Assembly: GCA_013376735.1 (NCBI GenBank)
Contig: VINJ01000001.1
Location: 2,914,001-2,978,000 of the forward strand
DNA from: a bacterium Scap17
GTDB lineage: Bacteria; Pseudomonadota; Gammaproteobacteria; Pseudomonadales; Halomonadaceae
Direction: 5' to 3'
Length of the DNA stretch: 64,000 nucleotides
The notes below the pieces were generated by a model, which did no database searches, was not told where the DNA came from, and was given only the letters and a program-made list of their open reading frames with translations. Made by a program: the position numbers and the translations under genes. Each line of letters begins with the position of its first letter. Positions within the stretch are counted from its first letter, which is position 1. Below are positions 10,004 to 19,406 of this stretch, in pieces.

Positions 10004-10504
10004 ATGACGCATCCCATCTCCACCCCCGACCTCTGCGATGAGTTCCCCGACGTGCAGGTGCTCGAGCCGCTGTTCATCAATTACGGCGGCGTCGAGTCCT
10101 TCGGTGGCGAAGTCGTGACCATCAAGTGCTTCGAGGACAACTCGCTGGTCAAGGAAGCCGTCGCGGAGCCCGGCGCAGGCCGCGTCCTGGTCGTCGATGC
10201 CGGCGGCTCGATGCGCTGCGCGATGCTGGGCGACATGCTCGCCGAACAGGCCGCCAAGAGTGGCTGGGCCGGCGTGATCATGTATGGCTGCATCCGCGAT
10301 GTGGATGAGATCCACGCCACCAATCTCGGCGTGCAGGCACTGGGCTGCTATCCGCGCCCCAGCATCAAGCGCGGCGAAGGCCAGCGTGATATTCCGATCA
10401 CCTTCGCGGGTGTCACCATCGCGCCTGGCGACTACCTCTATGCCGACAACAATGGCGTCATCACCGCCAAGGAAGCGCTGATCCGTACCCAGCCGACGCC
10501 CTGA
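10004..10504 (+). CDS. rraA: RraA family protein (RNase E inhibitor / HMG aldolase fold)
   Basis: This 166-residue protein matches the RraA family. Members either bind RNase E and restrain RNA decay or act as 4-hydroxy-4-methyl-2-oxoglutarate aldolases. Visible conserved segments are [32 protein letters not shown] and [12 protein letters not shown]. The G-D and later R-D residues that bind metal and substrate in the aldolase members are present, so sequence alone does not separate the two roles. The short length and closeness to E. coli RraA favour the regulator name. Start ATG 10004 follows AAGGA with 7 bases of spacing. A bidirectional terminator lies 36 bases after the stop. Confidence 0.88.
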   Translation: MTHPISTPDLCDEFPDVQVLEPLFINYGGVESFGGEVVTIKCFEDNSLVKEAVAEPGAGRVLVVDAGGSMRCAMLGDMLAEQAAKSGWAGVIMYGCIRDVDEIHATNLGVQALGCYPRPSIKRGEGQRDIPITFAGVTIAPGDYLYADNNGVITAKEALIRTQPTP

Positions 10505-10539
10505 GTCGCCGTCTCGCACCGCTGTGTGCGCCGCAATGA

Positions 10540-10576
10540 AAACGCCCCCGCAACCAGGCAGGTTGCGGGGGCGTTT
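10540..10576. terminator. Bidirectional terminator between rraA and symporter gene
   Basis: A 16-bp stem (AAACGCCCCCGCAACC and its complement) closes a 5-base loop, with A and T runs at the two outer ends. It serves the two convergent genes. Confidence 0.9.
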
Positions 10577-10593
10577 CGCGTCAGAGTGAGGGC

Positions 10594-11874
10594 TCAGCGA
10601 GTGCTGGCGGGCTCAGCGGCCTGCGAACCAGCTTGAGCACTGGCCTGAGAGTCCGCAGCCGTATCATCGGCGCGCGCGAAGCGGTCCACCACGGCGGCGC
10701 AGGCAGCGTCACCAGTGATGTTGAGCGCGGTACGCGTCATGTCGAAGATACGATCCAGCGCGAACAGCAGCGGCAGGCCTTCGATGGGAATACCGGCCGC
10801 CAGCAGCACGGCGACCACCAGGAACGACGGCCCCGGTACACCGGCCTGCCCGATGGCCCCCAGAGTCGCGGTGAACACGATGGCGGCGTAGGCGGAGAAT
10901 CCGAGATCGACATCGAAGACCTGGGCGAAGAACATCGCCACCAGCCCGTAATAGATGGCATTGCCGCTCATGTTGATGGTCGCGCCCAGCGGCAGCACGA
11001 AGGCAGAGGTGGCATTCTTGAGGCCCAACTCCTTCTCGCAGACTTCCATGGTGACCGGCAGGGTCGCCATGGAAGACGCCGTGGACAGCGCGACGGCCTG
11101 CGGCTTCTTCATCGCGGACATGAAGCGACCCAGCGGCACGTCAGAGCCGAACTTGACCACCAGTGGGTAGAACACGAAGCCGTAGATGAGGATGGCGCCC
11201 ATATAGACGAGAAACAGCTTCATCACCAGCGTCAGTACATCGAAGCCGAAGGTGCCGACGGCGTCCGCCATCAGGCCGAAGACGCCGATCGGCGCGATCA
11301 GCATCACCACGTTGATCATCCACACGAAGGCTTCGATGACGGTGTTCAGGCCTTCGATCAGCGGCTTGCCCCGCTCACCGGTCTTGGACAGGCCAATGCC
11401 GAGGAACAGGCAGAACACCAGGATCTGCAGGATATTGGCATCGGTGAGTGCACCGAAGATATTGGTCGGCACCATGCCAAGAATGGTGTCCATCACGCCC
11501 GGCACGTTACCCTTGTCCGCATAGGCATTGGAGAACATGCCCTTGGCGCTTTCCAGGTCCACTCCGCTGCCCGGCTGGAAGACATGCCCCATCACCAGCG
11601 CCAGCATCACGGCCACGGCCGAGGTCAGCATGAAGAAGGCGAAGGTGGAGAGACCGATCTTGCCGGCGGAAGGGCTGTCACCCAGATTGGCGGCGCCCGA
11701 CACGATGGAGACCGCGATCAGCGGCACGACCAGCATCTTGATCAGGTGAATGAACAGCTCGCCCAGTGGCGCGAACATCGAGGCGTCTTCGCCCATGTAC
11801 GCCCCGACACCGGCACCCAGGATCATGGCGATGACGACCTGGACGCCGATGTTTTTCCATAAAGACTGTTTCAC
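10594..11874 (-). CDS. Dicarboxylate/amino acid:cation symporter (DAACS family)
   Basis: This 426-residue inner-membrane protein belongs to the GltP/DctA glutamate-dicarboxylate symporter family, which drives uptake with H+ or Na+. It shows the serine-rich re-entrant loop (STASSMATLPVTM), the NMDGT-like site as NMSGN, the second hairpin (GAIGQAGVPGP), and the substrate-binding helix DRIFDMTRTALNITGD. The Asp, Arg and Asn of that helix are typical of acidic-substrate carriers. The start is GTG at 11872-11874 with AAGG about 10 bases upstream. The last ~30 residues are a low-complexity Ala/Ser/Gln tail. Glutamate, aspartate or C4-dicarboxylates are plausible substrates. Confidence 0.9.
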   Translation of the reverse strand: MKQSLWKNIGVQVVIAMILGAGVGAYMGEDASMFAPLGELFIHLIKMLVVPLIAVSIVSGAANLGDSPSAGKIGLSTFAFFMLTSAVAVMLALVMGHVFQPGSGVDLESAKGMFSNAYADKGNVPGVMDTILGMVPTNIFGALTDANILQILVFCLFLGIGLSKTGERGKPLIEGLNTVIEAFVWMINVVMLIAPIGVFGLMADAVGTFGFDVLTLVMKLFLVYMGAILIYGFVFYPLVVKFGSDVPLGRFMSAMKKPQAVALSTASSMATLPVTMEVCEKELGLKNATSAFVLPLGATINMSGNAIYYGLVAMFFAQVFDVDLGFSAYAAIVFTATLGAIGQAGVPGPSFLVVAVLLAAGIPIEGLPLLFALDRIFDMTRTALNITGDAACAAVVDRFARADDTAADSQASAQAGSQAAEPASTR

Positions 11875-12214
11875 GTTACGACTACCTTGGATTGTGTCTG
11901 AAAGGTCGGTTGTTGCGTGCCACCGCGTTGCTGGCTACCGGTGAGGCCTGCCGTCATGGTCACCATGGACTCATGGTCGCCTTGGACTCATGGTTACCTT
12001 GGATTCATAGGCACCATGAATATTGTGGTCAGCAGGGTGGCTGGGATTATAAATGACTGCCTTTTTTACATAAGACAGAAGGATAATCCTTTAGTCGCGC
12101 AATCGAGATCATTTTGTTGCTATTTGTTACTAACTGACGTCTTTGGGCCGCATTCTCCCCCATTGGTCTAATGTTTGAGCTGACCAATCTTTCAGGTTTC
12201 AGGCCACGAAACGA
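11875..12214. other. Intergenic region with AT-rich promoter zone upstream of the symporter
   Basis: This region holds the symporter promoter on the minus strand. An AT-rich zone spans about 12040-12140. A 17-bp tandem array (11956-12023) lies between this zone and the gene. An inverted repeat ATTGGTC (12162-12168) with GACCAAT (12182-12188) could be an operator; no regulator can be named. A frame of 84 codons at 11917-12171 is not supported as a gene. Confidence 0.4.
11956..12023. repeat. 17-bp tandem array, four degenerate copies
   Basis: Units at 11956-11972, 11973-11989, 11990-12006 and 12007-12023 share the pattern ATGGTnrCCwTGGAyTC. The fourth unit is the most diverged. The array lies in the symporter leader, 82 bases or more before its start codon. 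Confidence 0.85.
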
Positions 12215-12250
12215 AAAGCGCCCACCGCACGTCGAGTGCGATGGGCGCCC
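12215..12250 (-). terminator. ppsA terminator
   Basis: GCGCCCA plus CGCAC pairs with GTGCG plus TGGGCGC, one mismatch apart, around a 5-base loop. On the minus strand it is followed by a CTTTTCG tract. Confidence 0.75.
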
Positions 12251-12309
12251 TGGGTGACAACGACTGTCTGCGCCTCAGCGCGTCAGGTCACCGTCGTGGG
12301 GAGTCTGGG

Positions 12310-14697
12310 TCATACCAGCTCCTTGTCCGCCAGCATGAACCAGGTTTCCAGCACGGAATCCGGGTTGAGGGAGACACTGTCGATGCCCTCTTCCATCAGC
12401 CACTTGGCAAGCTCCGGATGGTCTGACGGGCCCTGACCACAGATGCCGACATACTTGCCCTGCGCCTTGCAGGCACGAATCGCCATCGACATCAGCTGCT
12501 TGACCGCCGCATTCCGTTCATCGAACAGGTGGGCGACGATGCCGGAGTCACGGTCCAGCCCCAGGGTCAACTGGGTCAGGTCGTTGGAGCCGATGGAGAA
12601 GCCATCGAAGTGCTCGAGGAACTGGTCCGCCAGCAGCGCGTTGGTCGGCAGCTCGCACATCATGATGACACGCAGGCCGTTCTCGCCACGTACCAGACCA
12701 TTCTCGCCCAGCAGCTTGATGACCTGCTCCGCCTCGCCGGTGGTGCGCACGAAGGGCACCATGATCTCGACGTTGGTCAGGCCCATCTCGTCACGTACGC
12801 GCTTGAGGGCACGGCACTCCAGATCGAAGCAGTCACGGAAGGTGTCGGAGACGTAGCGCGAGGCACCACGGAAGCCCAGCATCGGGTTCTCTTCGCCCGG
12901 CTCATACATCTTGCCGCCGATCAGATTCTCGTACTCGTTGGACTTGAAGTCCGACATGCGCACGATGACCTTCTGCGGGTGGAAGGCGGCCGCCAGGGTG
13001 GAGATACCCTCGACCAGCTTGTCGACGTAGAAGTCGACCGGGCTTGCGTAGCCGGCAGTGCGCGCATCAATGGTCTGCTGCAGGTCGATGGGCAGGGTGG
13101 CGTAGTCAAGCAGCGCCTTGGGGTGCACGCCGATCATGCGGTTGATGATGAACTCGAGACGCGCCAGGCCCACGCCGGCATTCGGCAGACGCGAGAAGCT
13201 GAAGGCGCGGTCCGGGTTGCCGACGTTCATCATGATCTTGAACGGAATCTCCGGCATCTCGTTGACGCTGGTGACGGTGCGATCGAAATTGAGGATACCG
13301 TCATAGACGTGACCGGTATCGCCTTCGGCGCAGGAGACCGTCACTTCGCGGCCTTCGGCAAGCACCGAGGTCGCGTCGCCACAGCCGACCACAGCCGGGA
13401 TGCCCAGCTCACGCGCGATGATCGCCGCGTGGCAGGTACGTCCGCCACGGTTGGTGACGATGGCGGAGGCGCGCTTCATGACCGGCTCCCAGTCCGGATC
13501 GGTCATGTCGGTGACCAGCACGTCGCCGACCTGCACCTTGTCCATCTGCTCCGGGTTGTCGATCACGCGCACCGCACCCTGGCCGATACGCTGGCCGATG
13601 GCACGTCCGGTGACCAGAGTGCGGCCCTTCTCGCGCAGCTGGAAGCGCTCGAGGTTGCCGCCCTCTTCCTGGCTGACGACCGTTTCCGGGCGCGCCTGGA
13701 CGATGTAGAGCTTGCCGTCGTCGCCATCACGCGCCCATTCGATGTCCATCGGACGCTGGTAGTGCTTCTCGATGATCATGGCCTGGCGCGCCAGTGCCTC
13801 GACATCGGCATCGCTGATGCAGAAACGGTGGCGGTCCGGCACCGGCACGTCGACGGTCTCGACGGAACGGCCCGCACTGGTGTCGTCGGTGTAGACCATC
13901 TTGATCAGCTTGGAGCCCAGGTTGCGGCGCAGTACCGCCGGGCGGCCAGCGGCCAACGTGGTCTTGTGGACGTAGAACTCGTCAGGATTGACCGCGCCCT
14001 GCACCACGGTCTCGCCCAGGCCCCAGGAGCCGGTGACGAAGACGGCGTCGCGGTAGCCGGATTCGGTATCCAGGGTGAACATCACGCCGGAAGCGGCCGT
14101 CTCGGAGCGCACCATCTTCTGTACGCCGGCAGACAGTGCGACCAGTGAGTGATCGAAGCCCTTGTGCACGCGGTAGGAAATGGCGCGGTCGTTGAACAGT
14201 GACGCGAACACCTCGTGAACCGCACGCTTGATGTTGTCGAAGCCTTCGATGTTGAGGAAGGTTTCCTGCTGACCGGCGAAGGAGGCATCCGGCAGGTCTT
14301 CCGCGGTGGCGGAAGAACGTACGGCGACCTTCAGGTTCGGGTGTCGGGTCTGAAGCTCGGCATAGGCACGTTCCATCTCGGCCTCGAAGGCCGGCGGCAG
14401 CGGCGTGTCGATGATCCACTGACGGATCTCGGCACCGACGCGCGCCAGTTCGACCACGTCGTCCACGTCGAGAGCATCGAGGGCAGCATTGATACGCTTG
14501 TCGAGGCCTTCGTGGGCCAGAAACTCGCGATAGGCAAAGGAGGTCGTTGCAAAGCCGCCGGGCACGGTGACACCGGCATCGGCCAGATTGGAGATCATCT
14601 CACCGAGCGAGGCGTTCTTGCCGCCAACGCGATCAACATCGTTCATGCCGAGCTGATCGAAATCGACGACGTATTCGGATGTGGCTTGCTGTGACAA
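12310..14697 (-). CDS. ppsA: Phosphoenolpyruvate synthase
   Basis: PpsA converts pyruvate and ATP to PEP, AMP and phosphate, the first step of gluconeogenesis from pyruvate or amino acids. The protein has the N-terminal ATP-grasp domain ([33 protein letters not shown]), the phospho-histidine domain ([15 protein letters not shown], with His423 matching His421 of E. coli) and the C-terminal PEP-binding barrel ([10 protein letters not shown]). I prefer a TTG start at 14695-14697. An AGGGGG site lies just before it, the protein then opens [17 protein letters not shown], and the length is 795 residues against 792 in E. coli. A frame open to 14778 adds residues not seen in the family. The divergent ppsR gene encodes its regulator. 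Confidence 0.95.
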   Translation of the reverse strand: MSQQATSEYVVDFDQLGMNDVDRVGGKNASLGEMISNLADAGVTVPGGFATTSFAYREFLAHEGLDKRINAALDALDVDDVVELARVGAEIRQWIIDTPLPPAFEAEMERAYAELQTRHPNLKVAVRSSATAEDLPDASFAGQQETFLNIEGFDNIKRAVHEVFASLFNDRAISYRVHKGFDHSLVALSAGVQKMVRSETAASGVMFTLDTESGYRDAVFVTGSWGLGETVVQGAVNPDEFYVHKTTLAAGRPAVLRRNLGSKLIKMVYTDDTSAGRSVETVDVPVPDRHRFCISDADVEALARQAMIIEKHYQRPMDIEWARDGDDGKLYIVQARPETVVSQEEGGNLERFQLREKGRTLVTGRAIGQRIGQGAVRVIDNPEQMDKVQVGDVLVTDMTDPDWEPVMKRASAIVTNRGGRTCHAAIIARELGIPAVVGCGDATSVLAEGREVTVSCAEGDTGHVYDGILNFDRTVTSVNEMPEIPFKIMMNVGNPDRAFSFSRLPNAGVGLARLEFIINRMIGVHPKALLDYATLPIDLQQTIDARTAGYASPVDFYVDKLVEGISTLAAAFHPQKVIVRMSDFKSNEYENLIGGKMYEPGEENPMLGFRGASRYVSDTFRDCFDLECRALKRVRDEMGLTNVEIMVPFVRTTGEAEQVIKLLGENGLVRGENGLRVIMMCELPTNALLADQFLEHFDGFSIGSNDLTQLTLGLDRDSGIVAHLFDERNAAVKQLMSMAIRACKAQGKYVGICGQGPSDHPELAKWLMEEGIDSVSLNPDSVLETWFMLADKELV

Positions 14698-15092
14698 GGG
14701 AACCCCCTGGTACCAATGGATGGAAACGAGTGACCGATGGAGGACGATGAACCGCCTTCCGTTCAGCAATGACGACACCCTAACAAGCTCTCTCTAGCAT
14801 TAGCCATTGGTCTAACCGGCTAGTCAGTGGAGGAGGACTACAACCCTGAGCCTTTTTCAGACGTTCTGTCGCCATCGTCGGCGAAAATGTCGACAAGCCA
14901 GAAACGGCCGCTACAGGAATGTAGTCATGAGACGCTTTGGTGGAGAACGGGAACACGGGATTTCTCATATCGCGCCACTGGCCCTGTGCCGGATATTGCA
15001 AGCGCGACAGTGAACACCGACACTTGGGGTCTTCATGGGGCAACAGCCTGAGCGGGCTGGTGTCTTCGATTCGTTCTTCACGAGTGCCCGTC
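14698..15092. other. ppsA-ppsR divergent promoter region
   Basis: This 395-bp region separates the oppositely oriented ppsA and ppsR, so both promoters lie here. The sequence TTGGTCTAACC near 14806-14816 resembles half of a GntR-type (PdhR/LldR-like) operator, but its right half is degenerate. I see no RNA gene or small coding frame. Confidence 0.4.
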
Positions 15093-15926
15093 ATGACCCG
15101 AACCGCCTTCTTCATTTCCGATGGCACCGGCATCACCGCCGAGACACTGGGACGCAGTCTGCTGGCCCAGTTCGAGAACACCGACATCCGCATGGTGACC
15201 AAGCCCTATATCGATTCGGCCGAAAAGGCGACGGCACTGGTCAAGGCCATCGAGAGCGCGCATGCCAACGACGGCGAGCGCCCGATCATCATCGACACCA
15301 TCGTCGACCAGAACATTCGCGACATCATCTCCGAATCCTCAGGTTTCAAGGTCGACATCTTCTCGACCTTCCTCAAGCCGCTGGAAGAGGAACTGGACAC
15401 CCACTCGTCCTACAGCGTCGGCAAGACCCACTCCATCGGGCAGGACGACGTCTACATGAATCGCATCGATTCGGTGCATTTCGCCCTCGACAACGATGAT
15501 GGCGCGCGCACGCACCAATACGACAAGGCAGACGTCATCCTCATCGGCGTCTCACGCTGCGGCAAGACCCCGACCTCGCTGTATCTGGCGCTGCAATTTG
15601 GCATCCGCGCGGCCAACTACCCGCTGACCGAGGATGATCTGGACGAGTCCGGTACCCTCAAGATGCCCGCCTCACTGGCGCAATATCGTCACAAGCTGTT
15701 CGGGCTGACCATCGACCCGCGCCGTCTGGCCGCCATCCGTACCGAGCGTCGCCCCAACAGCCGCTACTGCTCGATCGACCAGTGTCTGCAGGAAGTCGAG
15801 CAGACCGAGGCACTCTTCCGCCGCTCCAAGGTGCCCTACATCGATACCACGCGGTTCTCGATCGAAGAGATCTCGACACGCATGATCGCCGAGACCGGCC
15901 TGGCGCGCCGCTTCTCACCGCGCTGA
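15093..15926 (+). CDS. ppsR: PEP synthase regulatory protein (kinase/pyrophosphorylase)
   Basis: PpsR is the DUF299 bifunctional enzyme that inactivates PpsA by ADP-dependent phosphorylation of a threonine next to the catalytic histidine, and reactivates it by phosphate-dependent dephosphorylation. The 277-residue product equals the E. coli length. Family marks are [15 protein letters not shown] at the N-terminus and the P-loop-like [11 protein letters not shown]. The ATG at 15093 is chosen because it starts the conserved domain; the frame is open further upstream to 14937 without homologous sequence. It is divergent from ppsA, the usual proteobacterial arrangement. Confidence 0.95.
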   Translation: MTRTAFFISDGTGITAETLGRSLLAQFENTDIRMVTKPYIDSAEKATALVKAIESAHANDGERPIIIDTIVDQNIRDIISESSGFKVDIFSTFLKPLEEELDTHSSYSVGKTHSIGQDDVYMNRIDSVHFALDNDDGARTHQYDKADVILIGVSRCGKTPTSLYLALQFGIRAANYPLTEDDLDESGTLKMPASLAQYRHKLFGLTIDPRRLAAIRTERRPNSRYCSIDQCLQEVEQTEALFRRSKVPYIDTTRFSIEEISTRMIAETGLARRFSPR

Positions 15927-16007
15927 CCTCGACGCCAGGTCATCACTAATCGAACAACACGACACACGTCGGCCACGACGACACCTACCCACGCAGGAAT
16001 TCCTCCC

Positions 16008-16295
16008 ATGTTCAACACCAACCACTACTTCGACGGCCAGGTGGCCTCCATCGCCTTCCAGAGCGCAGACCTTCCTGCCACGGTCGGCGTGATGGCCATC
16101 GGCGAATTCGTGTTTTCCACCAGCCAACGCGAGTACATGACCCTGATTAGCGGCGACATGCAGGTACTGCTGCCGGGCGCGGAAGAGTGGTATCAGCTCG
16201 CCGCCGGTGAAAGCTTCATCGTCGAAGCCAACCAGAGCTTCGAGGTGCGCACCACGGTCGAGTCCGCCTATCTGTGCAAGTACGAAGACGCTTAA
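16008..16295 (+). CDS. ppnP: Pyrimidine/purine nucleoside phosphorylase
   Basis: This 95-residue cupin-fold protein matches PpnP (YaiE, DUF1255), which phosphorolyses several nucleosides to the base and ribose 1-phosphate. Conserved segments include NHYFDGQVASIAF, SVGVM-like TVGVMAIGEF, EYMTLISGDMQVLLPG and the closing YLCKYE. Length and start match the E. coli protein. Its ATG follows AGGAATTCCTCCC with a usable Shine-Dalgarno site. It lies 81 bases after ppsR on the same strand and could be co-transcribed. A terminator follows at 16360-16402. Confidence 0.92.
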   Translation: MFNTNHYFDGQVASIAFQSADLPATVGVMAIGEFVFSTSQREYMTLISGDMQVLLPGAEEWYQLAAGESFIVEANQSFEVRTTVESAYLCKYEDA

Positions 16296-16361
16296 GGCAC
16301 TGGAAAACAACCGCCTGAGGCGCTGGTAACAAAAGCCCAAGGCACTGAAAGCCAGGCATGA
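16293..16361. repeat. Degenerate 23-bp tandem repeat at the ppnP stop codon
   Basis: Copies at 16293-16315 and 16316-16338 share the pattern of a stop-like triplet, GGCnCTGG, then AAACAA. A partial third copy begins near 16339 (AAGGCACTGAAA). The first copy starts on the stop codon of ppnP. Confidence 0.65.
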
Positions 16362-16402
16362 AAAAGCCGCCGTGACCCGAGAGGGTACGGCGGCTTTTTC
16401 GT
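16360..16402. terminator. Bidirectional terminator between ppnP and MATE gene
   Basis: GAAAAAGCCGCCGT pairs with ACGGCGGCTTTTTC around a short GC loop region, giving U-tracts in both directions. Confidence 0.9.
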
Positions 16403-16429
16403 CACGACAGCAGCTTCTCGATACCAGGC

Positions 16430-17809
16430 TCAGGCCCGCTGTCTGAGTACCGAACGCAGCGCCAGATAACTGATGCCACCCATCAACAGGTAACTTGTCG
16501 CTACGCCGGCAAAGATGCCGATCACGCCATACAGAGCGCCGCCCAGCCAGGCCAGCGGCACCAGCAAGGCGAACAGGCGCACCAGCGAGAGTGTCATCGC
16601 GCGGCGCGGCTTGTGCAGCGCATTGAGGCTGGAGTTGGCGAGGATGATCACGCCCTGGGCACCGAGTGCGGCGGGAATCAGCCACAGATAGGTGCTGACC
16701 AAACCCGCGACCTCCTCACTCTCGGCGAAACGCGCCGCGATCCACTCACCGCCCAGCCCCAGCCCCAACCAGACGACCAGCTGCCAGACGAGAATGAAGG
16801 CCAGCACGCCGTGGATGGCGCGCCACACGCGCTTCTGCTGGCCAGCGCCATCGTTCTGGCTGATGAAGGGCGACAGCGTCATGGACAACGCCAGCACCAG
16901 AATCAGCGCCAGCGACTCGATGCGTGAACCGATACCGTAAGCCGCCACCGCCGCGTGGCCATGCTGACTGACGATACGCGTGACCAACGCGGTGGCAATC
17001 GGCGTCATCACGCTGGTCAGCGCGGCAGGCAAGCCGATCGCCCCGATCTCGCGCCATGATGTCACCAGCCGCGTCACGCTCAGGTGACGAAAATCGAGTC
17101 GCGCACGCAGCAGTGGCAAAGCCAGCAAGCCCAGCGTCATCGCCAGCCATGCCAGCACCGTGGCCAGCGCCGCACCCGCCACGCCCATGCCCTGCCAGCC
17201 GCCGATACCGAAGATCAGCAGCGGGTCGAGCAGCGCATTGAGCACCCCCGCCGCCGCCATCACCAGCGAAGGCACCAGCGTATTGCCCTCGGCGCGCAGC
17301 ACGCTGCCCAGTACACGCGGCAGCAATACGAAGGGCGCGCCGAAATACCACACCTGCATGTAGTCGCGGATATGTGGCATCAGGGTGTCATCGGCTCCCA
17401 GCAGCCCGAACAGTGGCCCGATGCTGGCAAGCCCCAGCACCAGCATCACCAGCCCCAGCAGCAGCCCCAGCAGACTGGAATCCGTGGTGCGCGCCTTGAC
17501 GGTCTCGAACTCGCCACGCCCCAGCCTGCGCCCCACCACGGCGGTGGTGCCAATGGACAGCCCGATGGCGATGCTGATCACGCCGAAGGTGACCGGGAAG
17601 GTCATGGTCACCGCCGCCAGCTCCGCGGTGCCCAGCTGGGCGATGAACCAGGCATCTACCAGGTTGAACAGCATCATGGTGACGATGCCGCCGATCACCG
17701 GCCCCGTCATGCGGGCCAGCGTCGAGGCAATCGGGTCACGCAGCAGGTCACGCGTACCACGTCGAGACGAGGCACGTTTGGGGGTGGCAGGGGTATCAGG
17801 GTCAGACAT
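16430..17809 (-). CDS. MATE family multidrug/toxin exporter
   Basis: This 459-residue protein has about 12 hydrophobic helices in two similar halves, as in the MATE (NorM/DinF-like) Na+- or H+-driven exporters of cationic compounds. Typical segments are MTGPVIGGIVTMMLFNLVDAWFI-type helix 1, SIGTTAVVGRRLGRGE and the second-half AVAAYGIGSRIESLAL. The start at 17807-17809 is chosen for its GGAG site 6 bases upstream; the frame is open to 17875 through non-conserved sequence that contains a terminator hairpin. That hairpin (17826-17862) sits only ~17 bases before the start codon, so expression may depend on read-through or an internal promoter. The substrate is unknown. Confidence 0.88.
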   Translation of the reverse strand: MSDPDTPATPKRASSRRGTRDLLRDPIASTLARMTGPVIGGIVTMMLFNLVDAWFIAQLGTAELAAVTMTFPVTFGVISIAIGLSIGTTAVVGRRLGRGEFETVKARTTDSSLLGLLLGLVMLVLGLASIGPLFGLLGADDTLMPHIRDYMQVWYFGAPFVLLPRVLGSVLRAEGNTLVPSLVMAAAGVLNALLDPLLIFGIGGWQGMGVAGAALATVLAWLAMTLGLLALPLLRARLDFRHLSVTRLVTSWREIGAIGLPAALTSVMTPIATALVTRIVSQHGHAAVAAYGIGSRIESLALILVLALSMTLSPFISQNDGAGQQKRVWRAIHGVLAFILVWQLVVWLGLGLGGEWIAARFAESEEVAGLVSTYLWLIPAALGAQGVIILANSSLNALHKPRRAMTLSLVRLFALLVPLAWLGGALYGVIGIFAGVATSYLLMGGISYLALRSVLRQRA

Positions 17810-17825
17810 ACAGGCTCCGGACAGA

Positions 17826-17862
17826 AAACGACCCCGACCGGCGAGGTGCCAGCGGGGTCGAA
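17826..17862 (-). terminator. Terminator-like hairpin directly upstream of the MATE start
   Basis: CGACCCCG (17829-17836) pairs with CGGGGTCG (17853-17860). On the minus strand it is followed by GTTTTCTG. It can end the rhodanese/mms transcript, or act as an attenuator for the MATE gene that begins immediately after it. Confidence 0.65.
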
Positions 17863-17929
17863 CAGTGTAAAGCATCAGCGTGTCAGGTGAGGGGCAACGC
17901 CGGATCGCGCCGAGCCTCCCCGCGCGGCA

Positions 17930-18343
17930 TCAGTTGCCCTGCATGAAGGGCGAGACGACCTCTCCGCTCGCCTCACGCCAGGCCGCGAAGCCGCCACCCA
18001 GATGGGCCACCGGCCCGAACCCCATGTCCTTGAGCGACTTGGTGGCCAGCGCCGAGCGCAGCCCGCCGGCACAGAACAGCACATAGCGCCCTTCGCGCGC
18101 GAAGTCGGCGCGGTGATAGGGCGAGGCCGGATCGACCCAGAACTCCAGCATGCCACGCGGCGCGTGGATGGCGCCGGGGATGCGCCCTTCCCGCTCCAGC
18201 TCACGCACATCGCGGATGTCCACCAGCGTCAGCGGCGTGCCGCCGGCACGGGCCTCTTCCAGCGCCTCGCGCAGCTCGCGGGGCGACAGGGTCTCGATCT
18301 CCGTCTCGGCGGCGGCCACCAGCTCACTGACCGGTCGAATCAT
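17930..18343 (-). CDS. Rhodanese-like sulfurtransferase domain protein
   Basis: This 137-residue single-domain rhodanese has the phosphate-sulfur transfer loop CAGGLRS with active cysteine 91, preceded by LVDIRDVRELEREGRIPGAIH (typical rhodanese strand-helix) and followed by HLGGGFAAW. It would transfer sulfane sulfur between thiols, with an unknown acceptor. AAGGAG precedes its ATG. It lies 63 bases after mmsB on the same strand and no terminator separates them, so it may be the last gene of the valine degradation unit. I know no direct metabolic link to that pathway. Confidence 0.88.
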   Translation of the reverse strand: MIRPVSELVAAAETEIETLSPRELREALEEARAGGTPLTLVDIRDVRELEREGRIPGAIHAPRGMLEFWVDPASPYHRADFAREGRYVLFCAGGLRSALATKSLKDMGFGPVAHLGGGFAAWREASGEVVSPFMQGN

Positions 18344-18406
18344 GGGGTGCTCCTTGCAGATGATGTTGTCCTAGGGGTGCATGTCAGCGACTGGCGGCGT
18401 GACAGC

Positions 18407-19321
18407 TCACGCATCCGCCTCCCCACAGCGATAGAAGCGCTGGATGCTCGAGAAATCGAGACGTCCTGCGCCTTGGGCGGCATGCTGGACAAACAGATTA
18501 CGCGCCTGGGAGCCCATTGGCACCGACGACTTCGAGCCCAGCGCCATCTCCCAGGCAAGGCCGAGGTCCTTGGTCATCAGATCGACCAGGAAACCGCCCT
18601 GATAGTCATTGGAGGCCGGTGCGGCTTCCATCACGCCAGGCCAGGGGTTGTAGACGTTGAGCGCCCAGTTGCCGCCGGATGACTGCTTCATCACCTCCGA
18701 GAGCACGGCCGGGTCCAGCCCGTTCTTGACCCCCAGCGCCAGCGCCTCGGCGGTGCCGCTCATCAGGATACCCAGCAGCATGTTGTTGCAGATCTTGGCG
18801 ACCTGACCGCTGCCGGCCGGGCCGGCATGGAACAGATTCTTGCCCATCACTTCCAGCAGCGGCACGGCACGCGCATAGCCGTCGGCCTCGCCGCCGACGA
18901 TGAAGCTCAGCGTGCCGGCACGCGCGCCACCGACCCCGCCGGACACCGGGGCGTCCATGAAGGTGATGCCACGCTCAGCGGCGTGGCGCGCGACCAGACG
19001 GGCGTCATCCGGCGCGATGGTTGAGGCGTCGATCACCAGTACCGAGGCGTCGAGTGTGGCCAGAAGCCCCCCCGCCCCGTCTTCCTTGTCACCCAGATAG
19101 AGCTTTCGTACGTGCTGACCGGCCGGCAGCATGCTGATCAACACCTCGACACCCTCGACGACCTCTCCGGGAGATGCCGCGCGGGTGGCACCCGCCTCGA
19201 CCAGCTCGTTCATGGCCGACTCGACCAGGTCGAAGACCCTTACCGCATGGCCAGCCTTGACCAGATTGAGCGCCATGGGCCCGCCCATGTTGCCGAGTCC
19301 GATGAAACCGATGGATGTCAT
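18407..19321 (-). CDS. mmsB: 3-hydroxyisobutyrate dehydrogenase
   Basis: MmsB oxidises 3-hydroxyisobutyrate to methylmalonate semialdehyde with NAD+, a late step of valine breakdown. The 304-residue product has the Rossmann motif GFIGLGNMGGPMA at its N-terminus, the substrate-binding DAPVSGGVGGARAGT, and the catalytic-lysine helix GSGQVAKICNNMLLG. The start at 19319-19321 is chosen for the AAGGAAG site and the Rossmann motif that follows at once; the frame extends to 19357 without conserved sequence. It lies downstream of the 3-hydroxyisobutyryl-CoA hydrolase that makes its substrate and is part of the mmsA-led operon. Confidence 0.95.
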   Translation of the reverse strand: MTSIGFIGLGNMGGPMALNLVKAGHAVRVFDLVESAMNELVEAGATRAASPGEVVEGVEVLISMLPAGQHVRKLYLGDKEDGAGGLLATLDASVLVIDASTIAPDDARLVARHAAERGITFMDAPVSGGVGGARAGTLSFIVGGEADGYARAVPLLEVMGKNLFHAGPAGSGQVAKICNNMLLGILMSGTAEALALGVKNGLDPAVLSEVMKQSSGGNWALNVYNPWPGVMEAAPASNDYQGGFLVDLMTKDLGLAWEMALGSKSSVPMGSQARNLFVQHAAQGAGRLDFSSIQRFYRCGEADA

Positions 19322-19406
19322 GGCAATGCTTCCTTGTGAACAGGTTCTTGTTGTCATTGGCGTACAGCAGCAAGTCTGCGCCTGCCGCCTTTGCTGAAAA
19401 GCGTGC

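Noticed and set aside
11956-12023. CRISPR-like array
   Set aside because: The units are contiguous without spacers and only four in number; no other spaced repeat series or cas gene is present.
11917-12171. Small plus-strand frame of 84 codons after the symporter
   Set aside because: It overlaps the 17-bp tandem array and the promoter zone, has no ribosome site and no resemblance to a known protein.
10633-14148. Long open frames opposite the symporter (10633-11862 plus) and ppsA (12529-14148 plus)
   Set aside because: They are antisense shadows of clearly conserved genes, their translations are His/Gln/Arg/Asp-rich composition artefacts of high-GC DNA, and they match no family.
14806-14816. 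PdhR/LldR-like operator TTGGTCTAACC before ppsA, with related words at 12162 and 32944
   Set aside because: Only half of the expected palindrome is present at each place and no matching regulator gene is in the window, so this is too weak to report as a site.
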